Shown here: positions 17,300-25,370 of the stretch, in pieces
Layout: the number at the start of each line of letters is the position of its first letter
How positions within the stretch are numbered: the stretch's first letter is position 1
Origin: Psychroflexus planctonicus
GTDB taxonomy: Bacteria > Bacteroidota > Bacteroidia > Flavobacteriales > Flavobacteriaceae
NCBI RefSeq assembly: GCF_014640195.1
Contig: NZ_BMGM01000003.1
Span: forward strand, 62,001 to 126,000
Reading direction: 5' to 3'
Length of the DNA stretch: 64,000 nt
Notes under the pieces: model-generated
The model's database searches: none
The model's input: only the letters and a program-made list of their open reading frames with translations
What the model was told of the DNA's origin: nothing
Position numbers and translations under genes: made by a program

Positions 17300-17798
17300 A
17301 AGCTTTATTCTTTTTAATTTTCTGTATTACACTTTTTCGTGCTCTTGATAAATTTACTCTTGCTGCTACTTCAGAAATGTCTAAAATTTCAGCAATTTCA
17401 GTAAAGCTATAATTTTCAATATCTCTTAATTGCATGACCATTTTTTGCTGTTCTGGTAATTTATCCATCACATTTTTAATGAGCTGCATTCTAGTTTCGT
17501 TATGTGATGAATTCTCATCAGATTCATCTTCTTCGGCTTCAAAATTATCATGTACCAAATGCAAATTTTGATTTGCTTTCAGCTTTAACTGATCTAAACA
17601 ATGATTCTTTGTCATTTGCATAGCATAAGCTTCAATTGAATTGAAATTGGAATTTTGATTTACTTTTTCCCACAACTTCAGCAAAACTTCTTGCACAGCA
17701 TCTTTTGCAGCATCTTCAGAAACAAGTATTCGCCTAGCTAAACGAAACATTTTTGCTTCAAATATTTGTACTTTTTCTATAAAATGAGTTGTTTTCAT
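17280..17798 (-). CDS. ECF-type RNA polymerase sigma factor
   Basis: 172 residues: sigma region 2 (RLARRILVSEDAAKDAVQEVLLKLWEKV, about 17-45) and region 4 (MQLRDIENYSFTEIAEILDISEVAARVNLSRARKS, about 122-157). The acidic linker (EAEEDESDENSS) is longer than usual. It heads an operon with an anti-sigma gene and two DUF4252 genes. An ECF-type promoter (TGTAAC-N16-CGTC) lies just upstream, implying positive autoregulation. Confidence 0.9.
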   Translation of the reverse strand: MKTTHFIEKVQIFEAKMFRLARRILVSEDAAKDAVQEVLLKLWEKVNQNSNFNSIEAYAMQMTKNHCLDQLKLKANQNLHLVHDNFEAEEDESDENSSHNETRMQLIKNVMDKLPEQQKMVMQLRDIENYSFTEIAEILDISEVAARVNLSRARKSVIQKIKKNKAYETQTK

Positions 17799-17818
17799 TT
17801 ATGCATGCTTACCTTTAA

Positions 17819-17844
17819 GACGAATAGGGAATAATAATGTTACA
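17819..17844 (-). promoter_or_regulatory. ECF-sigma-type promoter of the sigma/DUF4252 operon
   Basis: On the minus strand TGTAAC (17844-17839), a 16-base spacer and CGTC (17822-17819) have the AAC/CGTC form and spacing of ECF-dependent promoters. The -10 element ends about 20 bases before the sigma start codon. No TTG/TAnnTTTG pair was found here, so the operon probably depends on its own sigma factor. Confidence 0.55.
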
Positions 17845-17894
17845 TTTTTTTTACTATGTTCCCAAACTATCCTATTTTTATATAAAATTTGAAG

Positions 17895-19289
17895 ATGCGA
17901 AAGATTTCTTTTTACTTATTATTGGTATTAACCTGCTTAAGTTACACTGCTTGTCAAGACGATTTGGATGATAATGTTACACCAGCAAGCCAATTGCAAT
18001 TAAACGATTTTATTTGGAAAGCCATGAATGCGTTTTATTTAGAAAAAAGTGAAATTCCTGATTTGGCGGATAATCGTTTTGATAACACCGATGAATTTGT
18101 TGAATATTTAAGCACTTTCAATTCGCCTGAAACTTTATTTGAAACTTTAATTACGCCAACCGACAGATTTAGCATTATTGTTAGTGATTTTAGAACTTTA
18201 GAAGATGCGCTAAACGGAATTAGAGTGGATAACGGAATGCGATTTGGTCTTGTACAAATAGAAGGAACCAACAACGTATTTGGTTATGTGCGTTACGTTT
18301 TACCCAACTCTCCCGCAGATAATGCAGGTATTGAACGTGGAATGATTTTTAATAAAATAAACGGAATTGGTTTTACCCCAGAAACAGACTTTAATGCACT
18401 TTTTGCAGGAAACAACTACACCATAGGTTTTGCTGAATTAGAAGGTGATAACATAATAGATACCAACCTTGAAATTGAATTAGAAAAAATTCAACTTATA
18501 GAGCAAGCCATATTTAAAACGGAACTATTTGAAGGAAATGGATCTAAAGCTGGATATTTAATGTACAATGGTTTTAGAAGAAATCAGGAAAATGAATTGA
18601 ATGCCGTTTTTGGTGAATTTGCTGCTCAAGGTGTAACCGAATTGGTATTGGATCTCCGGTACAACAGCGGTGGAGATTTACGCACTTCTGTAGATTTAAG
18701 CAGTATGATAACTGGCCAATTTGCTGGCAATTTATTTGCAACTCAAAAATTCAATGCTAATTTTGAAGATGAAGCTATTAATTTTACCACTCAAAATAGA
18801 GCTGGACAGAACTTAAATAGTTTAAATCTCTCTCGGGTTTACGTATTAACTTCTCCTACTACAGCTTCAGCTAGCGAAATGGTAATTTCTGGATTGTTAC
18901 CCTATATAAATGTGGTACAAATTGGCACCAACACGGTCGGTAAATACCAAGGATCTACAACATTGTATGATTCGGATGATTTTAGAAGGCAAAATGCTTC
19001 CCTTGGTCATACTTACGCATTGCAGCCATTGGTTTTACAACTCAGCAACGCAGATGGATACACAGATTTTGATGACGGCATTCCTCCTACTTTTCAACTA
19101 CGTGAAGACTATAATAACTTAGGTGTTTTAGGAAATGAAAATGAACCTTTGCTTAAAGCTGCTTTACAAGATATTGGCATAATTCTAGAGCGTCCTGCGC
19201 AAGATACAAAACAAGCAATTTATGGTGATTTACTAATGGATGACCATAACCATGATGTAGATTATCAACGATTGTACATAGACTTTTAA
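17895..19289 (+). CDS. S41 family (CtpA-like) peptidase, lipoprotein
   Basis: 464 residues from ATG 17895 (a TTG two codons earlier is also open). The signal sequence ends in SYTAC at Cys20. An N-terminal helical part precedes a PDZ-like region (about 105-180, FGYVRYVLPNSPADNAGIERG). The S41 core holds VLDLRYNSGGDLRTS, the nucleophile Ser in TTASASEMVISG and the general-base Lys in NTVGKYQGS. It is expected to process or degrade envelope proteins. It is divergent from the ECF sigma operon, so co-regulation is possible, and is followed by an unrelated sensor kinase. Confidence 0.88.
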   Translation: MRKISFYLLLVLTCLSYTACQDDLDDNVTPASQLQLNDFIWKAMNAFYLEKSEIPDLADNRFDNTDEFVEYLSTFNSPETLFETLITPTDRFSIIVSDFRTLEDALNGIRVDNGMRFGLVQIEGTNNVFGYVRYVLPNSPADNAGIERGMIFNKINGIGFTPETDFNALFAGNNYTIGFAELEGDNIIDTNLEIELEKIQLIEQAIFKTELFEGNGSKAGYLMYNGFRRNQENELNAVFGEFAAQGVTELVLDLRYNSGGDLRTSVDLSSMITGQFAGNLFATQKFNANFEDEAINFTTQNRAGQNLNSLNLSRVYVLTSPTTASASEMVISGLLPYINVVQIGTNTVGKYQGSTTLYDSDDFRRQNASLGHTYALQPLVLQLSNADGYTDFDDGIPPTFQLREDYNNLGVLGNENEPLLKAALQDIGIILERPAQDTKQAIYGDLLMDDHNHDVDYQRLYIDF

Positions 19290-19355
19290 TTTTTTAGTCA
19301 ATAAGCATGAATAACTAATTGATTTGTATACTTTTATCCAATCAATAACCAACTG

Positions 19356-22300
19356 ATGAAATATACGTTTTTCTGGATTTTTATAAGTGGAATTTTTCTG
19401 CAAAGTTATGGGCAAGAATATGTGACTAATTGGTATAATGACGATTCAGGTTTACCTCAAAACTCTGTAAAAAACATTGCAAAAGATGATGATGGCTTTA
19501 TTTGGTTTGCTACTGAATCTGGACTGGTAAGATACAATGGCCAAAACTTTAAAACCTATTCTAAAATTGAAGGACTGGACAACCAAAGAATGGAATACTT
19601 TTTTAGAGATAAGGATACGCTATTTGTTAGAACTTCTAAAAATGAAATACTATACATCAAAAACCTTAATCCACATTTATACAGCTCTTATCAAGATGAA
19701 AAACGTACAAATTTTGATGAAATAAGCGATATTTCTTTTATTGAAAAGAAATATAAATCTAACCAAGAAACAAATTTAGTTTATCATCAGTTTGAAGAAA
19801 GAGACGAAAAAATTGCTTCAACTAAAACAGATTTTTTTCTACTTGACAAAAATGAAGAGGTAATAAAGTCATTTAAGACTGATACATTTAAAGATTTTAG
19901 AGCTTCATATATCAGTGATAACAATTGGTATATTGTGACTAAAAAAGAAGTTTTAAAGTTCGATTTTGAGAATTTAGATTTCAATAAAGTATATGCCCCA
20001 GATTCATTAGATGTTCAAAAAACCTATTACAATCAAGCTCACGAACAAGTATTTATAGTAGATCAAAACAAAATATACAAAGTACATAATGAGCAAGATA
20101 ATTTTTATTTACTTCAATTACATAACAAGATTGATATCAAAGATAAGTTTATTACCTGCATGTTTTATGATGAAGAATATCCATCCTTATATACAGGAAG
20201 TTGGGCATTGGGTTTAGGCATTTCAAAAAGAAATAAGTTTACCACTATTCAAGTTAAAAAAGACAGGTATAAAAATTTAGTTTATGCATTTTATCCCACT
20301 ACAAGCGATACCATTTACACTCCAACTGGAGTGGTTATTCATGATAAAGAAATTATTCAAGAAAACTCGATTGAACATCGTGATTTAATCAAACAATTTT
20401 TTCCTAGAGATCAAGATGGATATTTTTACGCAGCTAATGGAAGAGATATTTTTAAACTCAAGTTGGATTCTAAAAGCTTAAGCTTCTCAGAAAAGAAATT
20501 TATAAAATTTAAAAATGACATTGGAGCACTGTATATTACTGATAAAAATGAACTGTATTTTAGTTCAAAAACTTTTGGCAACAATAGCAATACATATTTA
20601 TTTAAAACTCAAGATTTAAATAAAAAGCAAACTAATTTAGATACGGTTTTAAAATTCAACCATCAAATTCTTTTTATAAAAGAAAGTTTAGAAAAAGATA
20701 ATTTATGGCTAGGTACAGACAATGGTGTTTATGTTTATGATAAAAGCACACAAGACGTATCCCAAATTAAAGGAACTCAAAACACACGAGTTAGATCTAT
20801 TAATGAAAAAGAAAATTACGTTTGGTTTGCAAGTTACGACAATGGCTTTTCGCATTACAACAAACAAAATGATCAGCTAACTCAATTTCCATTTGATCAG
20901 CAATCCCGTTTAAGAACGGTACATCATGTTATAGAAGATGATTTTAATCAAGTTTGGATGCCCACTAACAAGGGCTTGTTTAAAGCCAACAAAGAACAAC
21001 TTTTTGAGTATGCAAACAATAAAACTGGTCAGGTAAACTATTATGTATTCGACAGAAAAGATGGTTTAGTTACTAATGAGTTTAATGGTGGTTGCTATCC
21101 TTGTAATTATAAAGATAAATACGGAAATGTATATTTGCCATCTTTAAATGGTTTAGTTACATTTAATCCTAAAGCATTTTCAAATTACTATAAAGAAAAT
21201 GAAAAAGTATATTTAGATGAAATTATAATAGACGGCAAATCTTATCCGCCAACAGAAAATTTTTCAATTCCAAGAAATTTTAAAACACTAGAAGTTAGAG
21301 TTGATGCACTTTCGTTTAATAAGTTGCCTTTTATTAATTTCACATCCCCTTTAGCTCCAAACCTATCCGAATATTCATCAGTTACAGAAGGAAAACTCAT
21401 CTTTACTACTTTACCTTACGGTATTCACCAATTGAATTTTAGTTTGGGTTCTAATGAAAAAGACATCCAAACTATCTTAACTCTTGAAGTTGAAAGAGAT
21501 TGGTACGAAACGAATTGGTTTCGTTTTATAGTATTCCTTTTCGTAGCTTTATTCGTATTTGTTAATATTAAACTTATATTGATAAGGGAAGAAAAAAGAA
21601 GCAACCAATTAAAAAGAATTATAAATGAAAAAACAAAGCAATTACAATCTACCATACAAGATTTAAGATCATCTCAAGACCACTTTAAAACTCAATTAGA
21701 AAGTCAAAAGAAAATTGTAGCTTCCATTTCGCATGACATAAAAAGTCCTCTGCAGTATTTAGCTTACGGAATCCAATTTCTTGATGAAAATTTAAAAAAG
21801 AAAAATCTGGACAATGAAGTGTATGAAAATATAGATGCACCTAGCTCATCTGTTGATAAACTACAAGAGTTTACTCAAAATATTTTAGACTTTTCTAAAG
21901 CGATGATTCAAAGTGATGCTAAATCTACGGAAAAGATAAATGTTAGGACTTTAGTTGAAGAAAAAGCTGGCTTATTTGAACAAATGTGTAAAGCAAAGAA
22001 AATTAACTTAGAAATAATTAGTAAGCAAGAAGTAAACTTTGTAATAAATAAAAATCTATTTGCCGTTATTTTACACAATATCTTAGATAATGCCATAAAA
22101 AACACCTACAATGGTTTTGTAAAAATTAAACTTCAGAAAATAGGAAAACAACTTTTATTAAAAATAACTGATTCCGGCGCAGGAATGAATCAAGAAACCT
22201 TAGAAAGATACAGAAAGATTTTTGATGAAAAAAACCAGATACTAAATGTATCTGGTTCTGGATTAGGTTTATATATTGTTTCTGAAACGGCTAGATTAAT

Positions 22301-22367
22301 GGAAGCTGAAATAGAAATTGAAAGTAAAAAAGGTTTTGGGACAAGCTTTTTTATGAAGCTTAAGTAA
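19356..22367 (+). CDS. Large sensor histidine kinase with propeller sensor domain
   Basis: 1003 residues. A signal peptide (1-19, ending QSYGQ) is followed by a roughly 600-residue beta-propeller sensor with Reg_prop-like blades (DDSGLPQNSVKNIAKDDDGFIWFATESGLVRYNG). A Y_Y_Y-like domain (about 610-715) and a transmembrane helix (about 722-742) come next, then a coiled coil and HisKA with His793 in ASISHDIKSPLQYL. The HATPase domain has the N box NILDNAIKN, G1 ITDSGAGMN and G2 GSGLGLYIVSE. Unlike hybrid polysaccharide-utilisation regulators, it has no receiver or DNA-binding part. The separate response regulator gene is convergent immediately downstream. Confidence 0.9.
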   Translation: MKYTFFWIFISGIFLQSYGQEYVTNWYNDDSGLPQNSVKNIAKDDDGFIWFATESGLVRYNGQNFKTYSKIEGLDNQRMEYFFRDKDTLFVRTSKNEILYIKNLNPHLYSSYQDEKRTNFDEISDISFIEKKYKSNQETNLVYHQFEERDEKIASTKTDFFLLDKNEEVIKSFKTDTFKDFRASYISDNNWYIVTKKEVLKFDFENLDFNKVYAPDSLDVQKTYYNQAHEQVFIVDQNKIYKVHNEQDNFYLLQLHNKIDIKDKFITCMFYDEEYPSLYTGSWALGLGISKRNKFTTIQVKKDRYKNLVYAFYPTTSDTIYTPTGVVIHDKEIIQENSIEHRDLIKQFFPRDQDGYFYAANGRDIFKLKLDSKSLSFSEKKFIKFKNDIGALYITDKNELYFSSKTFGNNSNTYLFKTQDLNKKQTNLDTVLKFNHQILFIKESLEKDNLWLGTDNGVYVYDKSTQDVSQIKGTQNTRVRSINEKENYVWFASYDNGFSHYNKQNDQLTQFPFDQQSRLRTVHHVIEDDFNQVWMPTNKGLFKANKEQLFEYANNKTGQVNYYVFDRKDGLVTNEFNGGCYPCNYKDKYGNVYLPSLNGLVTFNPKAFSNYYKENEKVYLDEIIIDGKSYPPTENFSIPRNFKTLEVRVDALSFNKLPFINFTSPLAPNLSEYSSVTEGKLIFTTLPYGIHQLNFSLGSNEKDIQTILTLEVERDWYETNWFRFIVFLFVALFVFVNIKLILIREEKRSNQLKRIINEKTKQLQSTIQDLRSSQDHFKTQLESQKKIVASISHDIKSPLQYLAYGIQFLDENLKKKNLDNEVYENIDAPSSSVDKLQEFTQNILDFSKAMIQSDAKSTEKINVRTLVEEKAGLFEQMCKAKKINLEIISKQEVNFVINKNLFAVILHNILDNAIKNTYNGFVKIKLQKIGKQLLLKITDSGAGMNQETLERYRKIFDEKNQILNVSGSGLGLYIVSETARLMEAEIEIESKKGFGTSFFMKLK

Positions 22368-22383
22368 AGTACATTAAACTAAA

Positions 22384-23010
22384 CTACTCAATTTCTTGCT
22401 CTTCAATTAATGTGCGGTACTTATCGATTAATTCAACTGAATTTTCTGCACTAAATTTCTCCATTACTCTTTTCTTATAGGTACTAACAGTAGAAGTCTT
22501 TAATTCTAATTCCCTAGAAATTTCTAGGTTTCCATAGCCATCAGACATTAGGGATATTATTTCAAGTTCCCTTGCAGAAAGCGCATCTAATGTACCGTTG
22601 CACTTACTATTAATCTTCTTTTTTAAATCTTCACTGATGTAATCTTTTCCGGAATTAATAACCTGGATAGCATTTAAAACTTCTTCAACTGCCTCGTGCT
22701 TACTTAAAAAACCATTTACGCCTAGTTTCATAAAACGTTGCCCATATTGATCTTCATTAAGACCGGAAAACATTAAAATTTTAGTAGAAGTATTTTTTAA
22801 TTTTATGGTTTTTACTAAGTCTATACTACTACCTCCAGGCATTTTAATGTCTACAATGGCAAAATCCAAGCTATTAGCTTCTACTATTTTTTGGGCATCT
22901 TTAACGCTTTTGGCTTGAAATATATTTAAACTCGGAAACTTACTTTTAATTACATTAATTGTTCCCATTCTTACAATGCCGTGATCATCGGCGACTAACA
23001 AATTTTTCAT
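22384..23010 (-). CDS. NarL/LuxR-type response regulator
   Basis: 208 residues from ATG 23010, giving the normal N-terminus MKNLLVADDHGIVRMG; a start seven codons upstream (23031) is possible. The receiver domain has DD in LVADDHG, the phospho-acceptor Asp in FAIVDIKMPGG and the Lys in FLSKHEAV. The LuxR HTH follows (LSARELEIISLMSDGYGNLEISRELELKTSTVSTYKKRVMEKF). Its stop lies 17 bases from the stop of the sensor kinase gene on the other strand, so the two probably form one signalling pair despite separate promoters. Confidence 0.88.
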   Translation of the reverse strand: MKNLLVADDHGIVRMGTINVIKSKFPSLNIFQAKSVKDAQKIVEANSLDFAIVDIKMPGGSSIDLVKTIKLKNTSTKILMFSGLNEDQYGQRFMKLGVNGFLSKHEAVEEVLNAIQVINSGKDYISEDLKKKINSKCNGTLDALSARELEIISLMSDGYGNLEISRELELKTSTVSTYKKRVMEKFSAENSVELIDKYRTLIEEQEIE

Positions 23011-23097
23011 ATGGATGTATTGATTTTTCAAAAGTAATTAAAAATCTGATTGTTAAAGACATTATGTTAAATTAATTTACTTAAAGTCAAATAATTA

Positions 23098-23547
23098 CTA
23101 CAAAATTTGTTCAGCGTGCGCTTTTGTTTTAACTTTTTTAATAACATCTTCAATTTTTCCATCTTCATTAATTACAAATGTGGTTCTATGAATTCCATCG
23201 TATTCTTTACCCATAAACTTTTTGGGACCCCAAACCTCAAAAGCATTAATTACTTCTTTGCTTTCATCAGCAATTAAAGGAAAAGGCAATTCATATTTAT
23301 TTCTAAAATTTTGTTGTTTTTTTGGTGAATCTGCACTTACTCCTAAAATTTCATATCCTTCAGATTGAAATTTTTTCCAATTGTCACGTAAATTACAAGC
23401 TTCTGCGGTACAGCCTGGTGTACTGGCTTTCGGATAAAAGAAAACCACAAGTTTTTTACCCTTATAGTCTGCTAAAGTATGTGTATTTCCATCTTGATCC
23501 TGTCCTGAGAAATTTGGAGCCTTATCTCCTACTTCAATTGTTGTCAT
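23098..23547 (-). CDS. bcp: Thioredoxin-dependent thiol peroxidase (Bcp/PrxQ)
   Basis: 149 residues of the peroxiredoxin Q family. The peroxidatic Cys is in YPKASTPGCTAEACNLRD and the resolving Cys is five residues later (CTAEAC), the atypical two-Cys PrxQ arrangement. It reduces peroxides with thioredoxin. It is divergent from nth with 30 bases between starts. The order bcp-nth-ECF sigma-uvrA recurs in flavobacteria, suggesting a shared oxidative/DNA-damage theme. Confidence 0.92.
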   Translation of the reverse strand: MTTIEVGDKAPNFSGQDQDGNTHTLADYKGKKLVVFFYPKASTPGCTAEACNLRDNWKKFQSEGYEILGVSADSPKKQQNFRNKYELPFPLIADESKEVINAFEVWGPKKFMGKEYDGIHRTTFVINEDGKIEDVIKKVKTKAHAEQIL

Positions 23548-23577
23548 ATTGTTTATTTTTGAACTAAAATAGAAAAT

Positions 23578-24252
23578 ATGAAAAAAAGTGAGCGAGTTGA
23601 ATTCGTTATAAATACGTTAAATGAATTGTACCCAAAAATCCCAATTCCTTTAGATCATAAAGATCCGTACACATTATTAATCGCCGTTTTAATGTCTGCT
23701 CAAAGTACCGATGTAAAAGTGAATCAAATTACACCCATACTTTTTGCTAGAGCAGATAATCCGTATGATATGATTAAACTTTCAGTTGAAGAAATCCGGG
23801 AAATTATTAAGCCTGTAGGATTGTCGCCTATGAAAGCAAAAGGAATTTATGGCTTATCCCATATTTTAATCGATAAACACAACGGAATGGTTCCTGCCAA
23901 TTTTGAAGCGCTTGAAGAATTACCTGCGGTGGGACATAAAACGGCAAGTGTAGTAATGGCTCAAGCTTTTGGAGTTCCTGCTTTTCCCGTAGACACTCAC
24001 ATTCATAGATTAATGTATCGATGGAACCTATCTACTGGAAAAAATGTACAACAAACCGAAAAAGATGCAAAACGACTATTTCCTCGAGAAAAATGGAATG
24101 ATTTGCACTTACAAATAATATGGTACGGAAGAGAATACTCTCCTGCTCGGGCTTGGAATTTAGAAAAAGACATTATTACCAAGACTATTGGAAGAAAATC
24201 GGTTATTGATGAGTATTACAAAAAATACAATGCAAAACAAAAAACCAACTAA
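23578..24252 (+). CDS. nth: Endonuclease III-like DNA glycosylase without Fe-S cluster
   Basis: 224 residues. The helix-hairpin-helix is LEELPAVGHKTASVVMAQAF with the catalytic Lys, and the catalytic Asp is in FPVDTHIHRLMYRW. It would remove oxidised pyrimidines in base-excision repair. The C-terminal region (LHLQIIWYGREYSPARAWNLEKDIITKT) aligns with the usual Cys-X6-Cys-X2-Cys-X5-Cys loop but has no cysteine; indeed the whole protein has none. A 4Fe-4S cluster is therefore impossible. The gene ends in a hairpin terminator. Confidence 0.9.
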   Translation: MKKSERVEFVINTLNELYPKIPIPLDHKDPYTLLIAVLMSAQSTDVKVNQITPILFARADNPYDMIKLSVEEIREIIKPVGLSPMKAKGIYGLSHILIDKHNGMVPANFEALEELPAVGHKTASVVMAQAFGVPAFPVDTHIHRLMYRWNLSTGKNVQQTEKDAKRLFPREKWNDLHLQIIWYGREYSPARAWNLEKDIITKTIGRKSVIDEYYKKYNAKQKTN

Positions 24253-24280
24253 AATTTGTTTCCAAATTTCAGCTGGTTTT
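24241..24280 (+). terminator. Nested hairpin terminator after nth
   Basis: An outer stem AAAACCA (24241-24247)/TGGTTTT (24274-24280) encloses an inner stem AAATTTG (24252-24258)/CAAATTT (24263-24269) with a TTTC loop. It overlaps the nth stop codon and faces a convergent gene. Confidence 0.5.
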
Positions 24281-24303
24281 CAAATAAATGAAAATAAAAA
24301 CAA

Positions 24304-24447
24304 CTAATTAATCAACATTTCTACTGTTAAACCTTTACACTGTTGAATATGTAAAGCTTTAGAATAGTTCAAAATAAAATCTTTGGTTTTTTTGCTTGGC
24401 AATTTTTCTGATTTTGGTTTTGTATTGTTTGAGTAAATTTTTTCCAT
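24304..24447 (-). CDS. Small conserved protein (47 aa) downstream of the sigma gene
   Basis: Starts at ATG 24447 (MEKIYSNNTKPKSEKLPSKK) and ends KALHIQQCKGLTVEMLIN; a longer open frame begins at 24486 but is unlikely. A basic N-terminal half is followed by a helical segment with FILNYSKAL. It lies 47 bases after the stop of the ECF sigma gene on the same strand, so it is probably co-transcribed. Similar short proteins with a DFLLNYSKAL-like motif follow this sigma gene in other flavobacteria, as far as I recall. Role unknown; a small sigma modulator is possible. Confidence 0.6.
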   Translation of the reverse strand: MEKIYSNNTKPKSEKLPSKKTKDFILNYSKALHIQQCKGLTVEMLIN

Positions 24448-24494
24448 GTGTTGTATTCTGATTTCTAATACAACGCTAAATGTGTACACTTATT

Positions 24495-25085
24495 TTATTC
24501 CTTAGTTAAAATAATATTTTTTTCATCAACAAGTTTGCGTAAGTTTATTAAAGCGTAACGCATTCTGCCTAAGGCTGTATTAATGCTTACATCGGTTTGT
24601 TCCGCGATTTCTTTAAAGCTCATTTCCTTATAAATCCGCATTTCTAAAACTTGAATTTGATCTTCAGGCAATTCCTTTATCAAATTGACCAAGCTGCTTT
24701 CAATTTGCTCTTTAATAATTTCAGCTTCTTTATTTAAACTACCGTCTTCTATAACCGAAAAAATATCAAACTCACCAGAATTATCAAACTTGGGCATGCG
24801 TTTGTTTTTTCTAAAGTGATCGATAATTAAATTGTGTGCAATACGCATTACCCAAGGCAGGAACTTACCTTCTTCGTTATATTTTTTGAGTTTTAAATTA
24901 CGTATTACCTTAATAAAGGTTTCTTGAAAAATATCATTGGTGATATCGTAGTCAAATACTTTGGAATAGATGAAATTAAAAATACGCTGCTCATGGCGAT
25001 TGATTAATACTTCTAATGAGTATTCATCTCCAGCAATATATTTTTTAACAAAAAAAGAATCGGGCTTTTCAAAAGTCTTAGGCAT
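24495..25085 (-). CDS. Sigma-70 family (ECF) RNA polymerase sigma factor
   Basis: 196 residues. Region 2 contains INRHEQRIFNFIYSKVFDYDITNDIFQETFIKVIRNL (about 28-64), then WVMRIAHNLIIDHFRKNKR. Region 4 contains MRIYKEMSFKEIAEQTDVSINTALGRMRYAL (about 148-178). No anti-sigma gene is adjacent. This sigma is a conserved member of the nth-uvrA neighbourhood in Flavobacteriia. A 47-residue protein gene follows it. Confidence 0.9.
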   Translation of the reverse strand: MPKTFEKPDSFFVKKYIAGDEYSLEVLINRHEQRIFNFIYSKVFDYDITNDIFQETFIKVIRNLKLKKYNEEGKFLPWVMRIAHNLIIDHFRKNKRMPKFDNSGEFDIFSVIEDGSLNKEAEIIKEQIESSLVNLIKELPEDQIQVLEMRIYKEMSFKEIAEQTDVSINTALGRMRYALINLRKLVDEKNIILTKE

Positions 25086-25346
25086 AATTATTACATTTCA
25101 ATTTGTAAAATTTAAATACAAAATGGGTTTAAGTAATAATTTACAATAGGCTTTCTTTTAAATTAGAGTGCTAATATATAAATTGATTCGGATACACTCA
25201 TAAAATCATAAAAATTTTAACATAAAAGCTTAAATTGATGGCGGTTTGCTTCTATTACAACTTAAAAACTTAATGCATTCCAAAATATTAATTTTTCATT
25301 AAGTTATAATGAACTTTTACAGGTCTATTTTCAATCAACTTATTCT

Positions 25347-25354
25347 TAAATTTG
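25347..25354 (+). promoter_or_regulatory. Possible -7 box of uvrA
   Basis: TAAATTTG matches TAnnTTTG, 16 bases before the uvrA ATG. No TTG lies at the proper distance upstream, so this is a partial match. The rest of the 285-base gap back to the sigma gene (25086-25370) shows nothing recognisable. Confidence 0.35.
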
Positions 25355-25370
25355 CAGCTTATTCAAAATT

